This document shows, piece after piece, positions 25,288 through 33,223 of a DNA stretch of 58,484 bases. A program made the position numbers and the translations under genes. Under the pieces are notes generated by a model. That model did not search any database and was not told the origin of the DNA. It was given only the letters and a program-made list of their open reading frames with translations. Within the stretch, counting starts at the first letter, position 1. Each line of letters opens with the position of its first letter. The DNA comes from Christensenella sp. UBA1431 (GTDB lineage: Bacteria; Bacillota; Clostridia; Christensenellales; UBA1431): positions 16,371 through 74,854 of the forward strand of contig DCTV01000070.1 of NCBI GenBank assembly GCA_002329665.1, read 5' to 3'.

Positions 25288-25385
25288 GAGGAAGCGCATT
25301 TCCAGAAAACAACGATAACGCCCGGTGATGTTTTATGGTATTCTTTATTATGTAATATCTTTTGCGCCGGTACATAGAGAGGGGA

Positions 25386-26276
25386 ATGCATTTGGATCAG
25401 TTCATGCAACAGGTCATCAACGGCCTGTCTTTGGGCAGCATTTATGCGTTGATCGCACTCGGATACACGATGGTATACGGAATCATCAACCTTATTAATT
25501 TTGCCCACTGTGACATATATATGATCGGCGCCTATGTCGGATATTTCTGCCTGACCGTATTCAAGCTCGATTTTGTGACAACGGTGCTGGTTGCCATGGC
25601 GGCGTGTACGGTCCTCGGGGTCACGATCGAGAAGGTCGCCTACAAACCTTTGCGCAATTCATCGCGCATCACGGCGTTGATAACGGCGATCGGCGTCTCG
25701 CTGTTCCTCGAATACGGGATGATGTTCCTCGTCGGTCCAAATGTACGCACATATCCCGAGATTACCGGGCTTCTCGCAGAAAAATTCAATATCGGCAGCG
25801 TGATCGTCTCCACGCAGCAGGTCATCATTGTCGGCATATCCCTGCTTTTGATGGTCCTGCTGCAGTTCATCGTGAAGAAAACGAGGATCGGAAAAGGCAT
25901 GCGTGCGGTCACCCTGGACGCCGACGCCGCGCGGCTGATGGGGATCAACGTGGATTCGACCATATCCTTCACGTTCGTGTTGGGATCGGCGTTTGCGGGC
26001 ATAGCGGGCGTTCTGGTGGGCGTATACTACAACTCGATAAACCCGCTCATGGGCTACCTGCCTGGGCTCAAGGCGTTTATCGCCGCGGTGTTCGGCGGGA
26101 TCGGCAGCATCCCCGGCGCGATGATCGGCGGATACACGATAGGCATGGTCGAGGTCATGGTATCGGGGTATGCCAATTCGATGTACAAGGACGCGGTGGT
26201 GTTCGCGATCCTGATCCTAATACTCATCGTCAGACCCACGGGGTTGCTGGGCAGAAACGTCAGGGAGAAGGTGTAA
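25386..26276 (+). CDS. livH: Branched-chain amino-acid ABC transporter permease LivH
   Basis: The 296-residue membrane protein is a LivH-type permease with about eight hydrophobic segments and the motifs GSIYALIALGYTMVYGI and FGGIGSIPGAMIGG. GAGAGGGGA precedes the start region. The ATG at 25386 or the TTG at 25392 is the likely start, the latter having the better spacing. LivM follows after 2 bases. Confidence 0.88.
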   Translation: MHLDQFMQQVINGLSLGSIYALIALGYTMVYGIINLINFAHCDIYMIGAYVGYFCLTVFKLDFVTTVLVAMAACTVLGVTIEKVAYKPLRNSSRITALITAIGVSLFLEYGMMFLVGPNVRTYPEITGLLAEKFNIGSVIVSTQQVIIVGISLLLMVLLQFIVKKTRIGKGMRAVTLDADAARLMGINVDSTISFTFVLGSAFAGIAGVLVGVYYNSINPLMGYLPGLKAFIAAVFGGIGSIPGAMIGGYTIGMVEVMVSGYANSMYKDAVVFAILILILIVRPTGLLGRNVREKV

Positions 26277-26278
26277 GC

Positions 26279-27256
26279 GTGAAGGAGCTTGTCAAAAAAC
26301 CGGTCCTGAGAAAAGGCGTTGGCCTTGTGGCCGTATTCATCATCGTGCAGTTGTTGCTGATGACCGGCGTCATGAACGATTACTACTTCGCCACGCTGGT
26401 CACGATCTGCATCAACATCATCCTTGCGTCAAGCCTGAACCTCATCACCGGTTTTACGGGGCAGCTTTCGCTGGGACACGCAGGATTCATGTCCATCGGA
26501 GCGTATACCTGCGCGATATTCATGATGCACGTGCCGCCCGGATGGGGTGTGGGCGCTTTCCTGGCCGGGGTATTGCTAGGCGCCGTCGCGGCGGGGGTCG
26601 TCGGGCTCCTTGTGGGGCTGCCGACGCTCCGGCTCAGAGGGGATTACCTTGCCATCGCGACGCTGGGGCTTTCTGAGATCATACGCATCATCATGGTCAA
26701 CCTGGACATCACCAACGGCGCCGCCGGGCTTTCCGGCATCCCCCGTTTCGTTAACTGGATATGGCTGTTCGTTTTCACGGCGGGAGTCGTGCTGCTGATC
26801 GCGAACTTCATCAATTCCACACACGGGCGGGCGTGCAAGGCCGTACGGGAAGACGAGATAGCGGCCGATACGATGGGCGTGAACACCACGCGATACAAAG
26901 TGATTGCGTTCATCGTCGGGGCTTTCAGCGCGGGCATCGCGGGGGCGCTTTACGCATCGTATTTTTATGTGATCAAGCCGGATCTTTTCGGCTTCCTCAA
27001 GTCCGTGGACATCCTCGTTATCGTGGTGCTCGGTGGCCTGGGGAGCCTATCGGGCTCGATTCTTGCCGCAATACTGCTCGCCGTCATGTCTTCGCTGCTG
27101 CAATCCTTTGCGGAGATAAGGATGGTGCTCTACGCGGTGATGCTGGTCGCCATCATGATCTTTAGGCCGCAGGGGCTTATGGGGTCCAAGGAAGTATCCC
27201 TCGCGCTGCTTAAAAAATTCGGCAAAAATCTGACATTCAAGAAGAAGAGAGTCTAA
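26279..27256 (+). CDS. livM: Branched-chain amino-acid ABC transporter permease LivM
   Basis: The 325-residue membrane protein is the second permease subunit, with motifs NLITGFTGQLSLGHAGFMSIGAY split over the first helices and GGLGSLSGSILAA near the end. The start is a GTG at 26279 with AGAAGG upstream. The frame is open further upstream inside livH, but that part is not a LivM sequence. It forms the channel with LivH. Confidence 0.88.
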   Translation: MKELVKKPVLRKGVGLVAVFIIVQLLLMTGVMNDYYFATLVTICINIILASSLNLITGFTGQLSLGHAGFMSIGAYTCAIFMMHVPPGWGVGAFLAGVLLGAVAAGVVGLLVGLPTLRLRGDYLAIATLGLSEIIRIIMVNLDITNGAAGLSGIPRFVNWIWLFVFTAGVVLLIANFINSTHGRACKAVREDEIAADTMGVNTTRYKVIAFIVGAFSAGIAGALYASYFYVIKPDLFGFLKSVDILVIVVLGGLGSLSGSILAAILLAVMSSLLQSFAEIRMVLYAVMLVAIMIFRPQGLMGSKEVSLALLKKFGKNLTFKKKRV

Positions 27257-27260
27257 CGCC

Positions 27261-28046
27261 ATGGCAGAACTGAGCATTCAAAAGCTAACGAAATCCTTCG
27301 GCGGCCTCATGGCCGTATCCAACGTGAGCCTGGAGATCAAGAACGGCGAACTCGTCGGCCTGATCGGTCCCAACGGGGCGGGCAAGACCACCGTGTTCAA
27401 CCTGCTCACCGGCATATACGAGCCGACGTCCGGAGAGATTACGTTCGAACATGACGGCCGCAAAACCAGGCTGAACAAGCTCAAACCCTACAGGATAAGC
27501 AAGGCCGGGATCGCCCGGACGTTCCAGAACATCCGGCTTTTTCGCGATCTGACCGTTCTGGACAACGTGCGCATCGCGATGCACCAGAATGCCGGATACG
27601 GCCTTCTGGCCGGGTTTTTGCACCTGCCGGCCCATGCCCTGGAGGAAAAAAAGATAGTCGAGGAAAGCATAAATCTTTTGGACATATTTAACCTGAGCGA
27701 TAAAAAGAACGAGATGGCGAGGAACCTACCCTACGGCGAACAGCGGCGGCTCGAGATCGTGCGGGCGCTCGCGACCGGCCCTTCGCTCCTGCTGCTGGAC
27801 GAACCGGCGGCCGGCATGAACCTGGGCGAAACGGCGCAGCTTACCGAAACGATAGCGCAGCTTCGGGACCGGTTCGACCTGACGGTACTTTTAATCGAGC
27901 ACGATATGTCGCTGGTGATGAGAATCTGTGAACGCATCTATGTGATGGATTACGGAAGCATGATCGCGGAAGGCGCGCCCGAGGAGATAAAAGCCAATCC
28001 GCGCGTCATCAAAGCCTATTTGGGAGAGGATGTGGCCAATGCTTGA
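27261..28046 (+). CDS. livG: Branched-chain amino-acid ABC transporter ATPase LivG
   Basis: The 261-residue ATPase has Walker A GPNGAGKTT (about residue 37), the LivG-type signature LPYGEQRRLEIVRAL (about 157) and Walker B LLLLDEPAAGMN. The C-terminal segment with KAYLGED is typical. It starts 4 bases after livM and overlaps livF by 8 bases. Confidence 0.92.
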   Translation: MAELSIQKLTKSFGGLMAVSNVSLEIKNGELVGLIGPNGAGKTTVFNLLTGIYEPTSGEITFEHDGRKTRLNKLKPYRISKAGIARTFQNIRLFRDLTVLDNVRIAMHQNAGYGLLAGFLHLPAHALEEKKIVEESINLLDIFNLSDKKNEMARNLPYGEQRRLEIVRALATGPSLLLLDEPAAGMNLGETAQLTETIAQLRDRFDLTVLLIEHDMSLVMRICERIYVMDYGSMIAEGAPEEIKANPRVIKAYLGEDVANA

Positions 28047-28743
28047 GATCATCGACATCAACGTGCATTTCGGGGTGATCCACGCGCTCAAGGGCATATC
28101 GCTTCGGGTAGACGACGGAGAGATCGTAACCCTGATCGGAGCGAACGGCGCCGGCAAAACCACGACGCTGCATACGATATCGGGCATAAAAAAGGCCACC
28201 AGCGGGACGATTCTCCTAAACGGCCAGGACATCACCGGCAAATCCGCGCGCGACCGGGTGAAGCTCGGCATTTCCCAGGTGCCGGAAGGCCGCCGCATAT
28301 TTTCGACGCTGACGGTGCTTGAGAACCTGGAACTGGGCGCGTATCTGCGCCGTGACCGGAACGAAATCGCCAAGGACCTCAAAAAAGTGTATGAACGCTT
28401 CCCGATCCTCGCGGACAGGAAGCGGCAAACGGCGGGCACCCTTTCGGGCGGGGAACAGCAGATGCTTGCAATCGGCCGCGCGCTGATGAGCCGCCCGAAG
28501 ATACTCTTCCTCGACGAGCCTTCCATGGGGCTTGCGCCGCTGCTGGTGCTGGAGATATTCAACATCATCCGGGACATCAACAGTTCCGGAACCACGATAT
28601 TGCTTGTGGAACAGAACGCGCGAATGGCGTTGCAGATCGCAAACAGGGCATATGTATTAGAGAACGGCTCCATCGTGCTCTCCGGCACGGGAGCGGAACT
28701 GATGCAGAGCGATGAAATCAAAAAGGCCTATTTGGGAGGGTAA
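28039..28743 (+). CDS. livF: Branched-chain amino-acid ABC transporter ATPase LivF
   Basis: The 234-residue ATPase has Walker A GANGAGKTT, signature LSGGEQQMLAIGRAL and Walker B ILFLDEPSMGLAP. The ATG at 28039 overlaps the livG stop and has GAGAGGATG upstream; a GTG at 28030 is the alternative. With LivG it powers transport. Confidence 0.92.
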   Translation: MLEIIDINVHFGVIHALKGISLRVDDGEIVTLIGANGAGKTTTLHTISGIKKATSGTILLNGQDITGKSARDRVKLGISQVPEGRRIFSTLTVLENLELGAYLRRDRNEIAKDLKKVYERFPILADRKRQTAGTLSGGEQQMLAIGRALMSRPKILFLDEPSMGLAPLLVLEIFNIIRDINSSGTTILLVEQNARMALQIANRAYVLENGSIVLSGTGAELMQSDEIKKAYLGG

Positions 28744-28748
28744 GAAAC

Positions 28749-29390
28749 ATGTTTGTCAGAAACAAAATGACGACGCGCCCGTTTACGGTTTCTCCCGACG
28801 CGACGATCATCGAGGCAAACGAGATCATGGAAAAGAACGCCGTTAAACGGCTCCCTGTTGTGAAGGACGGCAGGCTTGTCGGCGTGGTATCAAAAGAGGA
28901 CGTGGTCCAGGCGTCCCCGTCCAAAGCCACGGCCCTGAGCGTCGCGGAGATCAACTACCTGCTTGCAAAGACGAAGATCAGTCAGATAATGGTCAAAAAC
29001 CCGGTCACGATATCGCCGGACGCGTTGCTCGAAGAAGCGGCCGTCGCCATGCGCGACAACGAAGTCGGGTTCCTCCCCGTTTTGGATGAGGGGAAGCTGG
29101 TGGGCATCATCACGGAAACCAACATCTTCGATGCTTTTACCGAACTCCTCGGCTTCCGTGATACGGGGACCCGCCTCACCATCGAGGCAGAGGATATGCC
29201 CGGCATCATGGCCAGCCTTTCGGCCATCTTCGCACAGTTCGGCGCAAATATCACGCATATTGCGGTGTATCGAGGCGCAAGCGGCAAAAGCGCCGTCGTC
29301 GTGGGCGTACAGTCGTTCAACACCGAAGAAATCGAAAAGGCTATAGAAAAGCACGGATTCAAGATCCTCTATAAACTGCAGAACCGGTGA
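28749..29390 (+). CDS. CBS-domain pair with ACT domain (AcuB-like)
   Basis: The 213-residue protein has two CBS domains (about residues 1-60 and 75-130), recognisable by VRNKMTTRPFTVSPDA and IMVKNPVTISPDA. A C-terminal ACT-like domain (about 137-210) starts RLTIEAEDMPGIMASL. CBS pairs bind adenine nucleotides or SAM and ACT domains bind amino acids. The protein could link energy state and amino-acid level to the Liv transporter, whose operon it closes only 5 bases after livF. That role is inference. Confidence 0.85.
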   Translation: MFVRNKMTTRPFTVSPDATIIEANEIMEKNAVKRLPVVKDGRLVGVVSKEDVVQASPSKATALSVAEINYLLAKTKISQIMVKNPVTISPDALLEEAAVAMRDNEVGFLPVLDEGKLVGIITETNIFDAFTELLGFRDTGTRLTIEAEDMPGIMASLSAIFAQFGANITHIAVYRGASGKSAVVVGVQSFNTEEIEKAIEKHGFKILYKLQNR

Positions 29391-29437
29391 CCGGCCCATA
29401 AAACGGTGTCGCCAGTCCCTCGCTGGATCAAAAAGTA

Positions 29438-29474
29438 TTGACAAATATGCCCAACTACTATATAACTAATAGTA
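29438..29474 (+). promoter_or_regulatory. Promoter and candidate operator of the padR gene
   Basis: TTGACA (29438-29443) and TATAAC (29461-29466) are 17 bases apart. An inverted repeat TACTAT-N7-ATAGTA (29456-29474) covers the -10 box. That is where a PadR-type autorepressor would bind. Confidence 0.65.
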
Positions 29475-29510
29475 ATAGATGAACAACTGTACCGAACGAA
29501 GGAGAGGAAC

Positions 29511-29834
29511 ATGAACGTTCAGTTCAAGAAAGGCGTATTCGAACTCTGCGTACTCGCCCTGTTGAATGAAAAGGACTGCTATGGGTACGACGTCTCCGAG
29601 TTCCTGTCCAGGCACATGGATATTTCCGACGGGACGGTATATCCGATTTTACGCAGGCTGAAGGCGGAAGGGCTGGTCACCACCTATCTTTCCGAGGAAA
29701 GCGGGGGGCCTCCGCGAAAGTATTACAGGATTACGGAACTGGGAGTAAGGGAGTATACGGCCGCAAGGAGGGAGTGGCTCGATTTTGTGAAAACCGTACG
29801 GCGGCTTTTGAAGGGAGACGATGGTAATGAATAA
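29511..29834 (+). CDS. PadR-family transcriptional regulator
   Basis: The 107-residue protein is a small PadR winged-helix regulator. Typical parts are KGVFELCVLALL at the start, GYDVSEFLSRH, SDGTVYPILRRLKAEGLV in the recognition region and RKYYRITELG in the wing. GAGAGG lies before the ATG. It overlaps the following DUF1700 gene by 8 bases, a common pairing in Firmicutes for envelope-stress or membrane-protein control. It probably represses its own promoter. Confidence 0.9.
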   Translation: MNVQFKKGVFELCVLALLNEKDCYGYDVSEFLSRHMDISDGTVYPILRRLKAEGLVTTYLSEESGGPPRKYYRITELGVREYTAARREWLDFVKTVRRLLKGDDGNE

Positions 29835-30534
29835 GGAGCAATACCTGGGGGCACTGAAAAAAGCCCTGTGCGCCAACCGGGTCGAAGATATTGACGATAT
29901 CATTTCCGAATACGACGAGCATTTTGCCCGCAAGCTCTCGGACGGCTATCCCGAGGAAGAGATTGCGGCAAGGCTCGAAAAGCCGGAGATCATCGCCAGG
30001 CAGTTCGTGATCGAACCGGGGGCCGATCCGTATAGGCGCAGGGGCGCAAACGTTTTCATAAAGACGGGCGTGATCTTCCTCGATATCATTTTGTTCGTAT
30101 TGGACGTGGTGCTTTTCGCTTTCATAGCCGTATTCGGCGCGGCCGCGGCCGGGCTGACTGCAGCCGGGGCTTGCGTTGCCGCGTCCGGCGGCTTTTTCCC
30201 GATGCCCGTCATGCCTGCGGCCGCCAGAATCCTCGTCGGCGTGTCCGCGCTGGGCCTTTCCGGGCTCGTTGCGGTGGGCACCATTTATTACGCGCTTTTT
30301 GTAACGCAGATCAACCGCGCGTATTTCCGCTGGCACAGGGGCGTAATGACGGGACGTATCAGCCCGCCGCTCTCCACCGCGCCGAGGCTCGGCGGAAAAC
30401 TGAAGCGCAGGCTCAGAAGCGTCGCTCTCATATCGCTGCTGGTTTTTATCGCGGCGATCGTCGCAGCCTTCGTTTTGATGAATATCTCCGCCGGGGCTTT
30501 TGAGTTCTGGCATGTGTGGCACTGGTTCGAATAG
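29827..30534 (+). CDS. DUF1700-family membrane protein
   Basis: The 235-residue protein starts with the cytosolic helical domain typical of DUF1700 (MNKEQYLGALKKAL, DIISEYDEHF). Three or four hydrophobic segments follow, roughly residues 78-105, 120-155 and 200-222. I chose the ATG at 29827 with GGGAG at 8 bases; an ATG at 29821 is too close. Proteins of this family accompany PadR regulators and may act as their membrane partner. No biochemical function is known. Confidence 0.82.
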   Translation: MNKEQYLGALKKALCANRVEDIDDIISEYDEHFARKLSDGYPEEEIAARLEKPEIIARQFVIEPGADPYRRRGANVFIKTGVIFLDIILFVLDVVLFAFIAVFGAAAAGLTAAGACVAASGGFFPMPVMPAAARILVGVSALGLSGLVAVGTIYYALFVTQINRAYFRWHRGVMTGRISPPLSTAPRLGGKLKRRLRSVALISLLVFIAAIVAAFVLMNISAGAFEFWHVWHWFE

Positions 30535-30548
30535 AGAAGGGATATAAA

Positions 30549-31403
30549 ATGGACACCGTCATCGTTACGGGAGCGACGTCCGGGATCGGGCTCGCCGTGA
30601 CCCGTGCACTCCTGAAGCGGGGATACAGGGTCCTCGGGGTCGGGCGTTGTGAAAAAAACTGCAAAACCGCAGAGTCGGAACTCGAAAAGGAATACCCGGG
30701 CGCAAACGTGCGCTATTACTATGGCGACCTGATGCAGCAAAGAGAGGTGAAAAGGCTTTCCGAAACGCTTAGGAGGGAAATCGATGGACACTGCGAAGGG
30801 AAGCTCTATGCCCTCATCAACAACGCCGGCTGCGCGAGAAGCTGGTACGCCACCACGGAGGAGGGATACGAGCAGCAGTTTGCGCTGAACCATCTTGCGG
30901 GATTCTTGCTTGCGCATTACATGCTGCCCTGCCTGAAGAAAGGGCGGGGTCTGATCGTGATGACGGGTAGCGGCTCCCACAGGCATATGAAGGTGCGCTG
31001 GGACGACATCATGTTTGAGAAACGCTACCATCCGCTGCTCGCCTACAAGCAATCCAAGCTTTGCAACCTGCTTTTCGCGGTTGCCCTGAACAAACGTTTT
31101 TCAAATGACGGCATCCGCGCCTATGTGGTCGACCCGGGCCTTGTCAAAACGGATATCGGGTTCAAGGATACGGGCAGGCTGGTGCGTTTTGTGTGGTCGA
31201 TGCGAAGAAGGCGGGGCGCTATGCCGCAAGTGCCCGCCAAAACCTATGCTTTTCTTTTAGATGCGGAGCCGCCGGAGGGCGGGTTGTACTATCGCCAATG
31301 CAAACAGGCCGGGTACAGCAGGTGCGTGACGGAAAAGGACGCCGACAGGCTCTTTGAGCTCAGCGAACACCTGACGGGGGTCGTGTTCGGGAAGGAGACA
31401 TGA
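30549..31403 (+). CDS. SDR-family oxidoreductase (retinol-dehydrogenase-like)
   Basis: The 284-residue protein has the TGATSGIG cofactor motif near residue 8, NNAG near 95 and the catalytic YKQSK (about 165-169). The longer loop before that Tyr is typical of retinol-dehydrogenase-like SDRs. The start has AGAAGGGA upstream and lies 14 bases after the DUF1700 gene. The substrate is unknown. It is followed after 3 bases by a second SDR of another subgroup, so the four genes from padR may form one unit. Confidence 0.82.
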   Translation: MDTVIVTGATSGIGLAVTRALLKRGYRVLGVGRCEKNCKTAESELEKEYPGANVRYYYGDLMQQREVKRLSETLRREIDGHCEGKLYALINNAGCARSWYATTEEGYEQQFALNHLAGFLLAHYMLPCLKKGRGLIVMTGSGSHRHMKVRWDDIMFEKRYHPLLAYKQSKLCNLLFAVALNKRFSNDGIRAYVVDPGLVKTDIGFKDTGRLVRFVWSMRRRRGAMPQVPAKTYAFLLDAEPPEGGLYYRQCKQAGYSRCVTEKDADRLFELSEHLTGVVFGKET

Positions 31404-31406
31404 ACG

Positions 31407-32201
31407 ATGAACGTGTTCATAACGGGCGCGGCGGGCGGCCTGGGGCGAGCTTTTGCAGTGGAATGCGCGAAGCGCGGCCACGACCTGTTTCTGACCGACA
31501 TCGAAAATGAGCGCCTGGATTCCATTAAAAACGGGTTGCTGAGGCGGTACGACATCAAGGCGGTCGTCTGCCCCTGCGATATCACCCAAGACCATGCGGT
31601 GAAGGAAATGATGGCTTTTACAGAAAAACTCGACATGCGTTTCGATATGCTGCTCAATGTGGCGGGGGTGGACTTCGAGGGCGGATTTGCCGCGAGGGAA
31701 TTGAAACAGATCATCGACATCGTGAGGCTGAACGTGGAAGCGACGCTCCGGATGACCCACAACGTGCTGGCCCACAGGCGCAGGAATCTGCCTTTTTATA
31801 TCGTGTTCGTTTCCAGCCTCGCGTCCATGTACCCCGTGCCGCTCAAAGCCACATACGCGGCGTCCAAACGCTTCTTGCTGGACTTTTCCATCGCGTTGGG
31901 CCAGGAGATGAAAGCGCAGAACGTATCGGTGCTGTCCTTATGCCCGGGCGGGCTTGCTACCACTGAGCAGGCTTTGAGCGGCATTGCGGCCCAGGGCTTC
32001 TGGGGGAGGGCGACGACCAACCGATTGGAAACCGTAGCGCGCAGAACGATTGCAGGGGTATTGAAGGGAAAGCGGATCTATGTTCCAGGCGTACTCAACA
32101 GGGCGTTCAGCATCGCGGGGCGGCTGGTCCCGCCGTGTGTGCTCGCAAGGATGCTGCATGGAAGGTGGAAAAAGGCGCAGGCGAAGTGGCTGTCCGTGTG
32201 A
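31407..32201 (+). CDS. SDR-family oxidoreductase
   Basis: The 264-residue protein has TGAAGGLG as the cofactor motif, NVAG in place of NNAG and the catalytic YAASK (about 150-154). Such SDRs often act on lipids or fatty acyl chains, and a hydrophobic, basic C-terminus (LVPPCVLARMLHGRWKKA) suggests contact with the membrane. It is the last gene of the padR-led group and ends before a terminator hairpin. Confidence 0.8.
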   Translation: MNVFITGAAGGLGRAFAVECAKRGHDLFLTDIENERLDSIKNGLLRRYDIKAVVCPCDITQDHAVKEMMAFTEKLDMRFDMLLNVAGVDFEGGFAARELKQIIDIVRLNVEATLRMTHNVLAHRRRNLPFYIVFVSSLASMYPVPLKATYAASKRFLLDFSIALGQEMKAQNVSVLSLCPGGLATTEQALSGIAAQGFWGRATTNRLETVARRTIAGVLKGKRIYVPGVLNRAFSIAGRLVPPCVLARMLHGRWKKAQAKWLSV

Positions 32202-32221
32202 ACAAGATGCCTGTTTTGTGA

Positions 32222-32270
32222 CGGCGGCATTATGCGAAACAACGGGGGGTTTAATCCGCCGCTATTTTTT
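32222..32270 (+). terminator. Terminator after the paired SDR genes
   Basis: CGGCGG-C-ATTA pairs with TAATCCGCCG, with one bulged base. The stem is followed by CTATTTTTT. The loop is about 19 bases. Confidence 0.6.
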
Positions 32271-32384
32271 GAGCGCGTACCCCGTTGTGACAGGGGGGGA
32301 TTGTTTTGTCGTCGATCACATTCGGATTAACGGCGTGAATCTGCGGCAGGCTTATTATTAAAAGCAAAATAAAAACAAAAATAA

Positions 32385-32423
32385 GAAACCTCCATTACCG
32401 GTCTCCCGGATAATGAAGGTTTC
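32385..32423 (-). terminator. Terminator of the SASP gene
   Basis: On the minus strand a long stem (GAAACCTTCATTA paired with TAATGGAGGTTTC, with one mismatch and an inner CCGG/CCGG) is followed by TTATTTTTGTTTTT. It begins 25 bases after the SASP stop. Confidence 0.85.
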
Positions 32424-32447
32424 AAGGTGTTTTCATCGTAGTTACTG

Positions 32448-32657
32448 TTACTGCTGGAATCCGGCGAAATTGTTTTCCGCGTATTGAATCATCTTCCTTA
32501 CCATGTTGCCGCCGATCCTGCCGGCTTCGCGGGCGGTGATATCGCCGTTGTAGCCTTCCTTCAGCGTCACGCCGATTTCCCCGGCGGTCTCGTATTTCAT
32601 TTTGTTAAGCATGTTCTTTGCCTGGGGAACGACCGATTGGTTGTTGTTAGTCGCCAT
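32448..32657 (-). CDS. Small acid-soluble spore protein, alpha/beta type
   Basis: The 69-residue protein is a DNA-coating spore protein. The first motif around YETAGEIGVTL holds the germination-protease site, and the second, TAREAGRIGGNMVRKMI, is the DNA-binding helix. The ATG at 32657 has GGAGGTGA upstream at good spacing; a GTG at 32666 overlaps it. Expression is expected in the forespore under sigma-G, although I see no clear sigma-G promoter. The gene shows that the organism can form endospores. Confidence 0.93.
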   Translation of the reverse strand: MATNNNQSVVPQAKNMLNKMKYETAGEIGVTLKEGYNGDITAREAGRIGGNMVRKMIQYAENNFAGFQQ

Positions 32658-33223
32658 TCTTTTCACCTCCTTCAGTCAATATTTTCTCCGCGTTCTGATG
32701 AAATACACATGAAAATAAATACTGATCAGCAAATTATTTCATGACGTTGATGATATTGGTCATTTTGGGCCTTGTATGGAGTATCACTCGCCGGGCAGGC
32801 GGTTGTCCCGTCCGCATAAATTGGGAAATTCATGATTTGGATTGCCCGCCGAATGTGTCGATTCGATTAACAGCCGGGGTGTTGCGGGTGAAACGAATGT
32901 AAGAAAAGAAAAAGGTATACGATGCCGTTCCTCAATGCGATAAACGAAGCCGAAAACGAAACGATTCTATCGGAACACTACAACATATTGCGGCTTGCGG
33001 CAACGTCATTTGTTTTGTCGCGCCTATCGTATCGGCCCGTCGCTTTGGCTGCCACCGTAGCGCAGTTCATTTTTTATTAAAGGTTTTTCATATAAAACGG
33101 GCTGATTTTTGCTGTGGGAGGCCGGGCCTATACTGGGACAGAGGCACCGGTATAATACAACTGCGGTTGTTATCCAACATACGGAAAATAAGGTATAATC
33201 ATGGAAGGGAGGGGGGCTTTTGT
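32658..33223. other. Intergenic region between the SASP and sbcD genes
   Basis: These 566 bases hold the SASP promoter region, a possible 52-residue ORF (32922-33080), and two TATAAT hexamers (33151-33156 and 33194-33199) ahead of sbcD. The TATAAT at 33194 is 30 bases from the sbcD start, but its -35 (TTGTTA, 33167) is 21 bases away, which is too long for a strong promoter. I see no repeat or RNA gene. Confidence 0.4.
32922..33080 (+). CDS. Possible small protein, 52 residues
   Basis: An ATG with AAAAAGG 7 bases upstream opens a 52-codon frame. Its N-terminal half is polar and acidic (INEAENETILSEHYN), and the C-terminal half is hydrophobic (LAATVAQFIFY). It could be a small membrane-associated protein, but the length is within chance expectation. 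I recognise no family. The lower GC content of this region weakens codon-use arguments. Confidence 0.25.
   Translation: MPFLNAINEAENETILSEHYNILRLAATSFVLSRLSYRPVALAATVAQFIFY

Noticed and set aside
23999..29390. Liv transporter as the uptake system of the RLP pathway
   Set aside because: The components are typical of branched-chain amino-acid transport, and a separate promoter and the acyl-kinase gene intervene. I found nothing that ties it to the sugar-acid locus.
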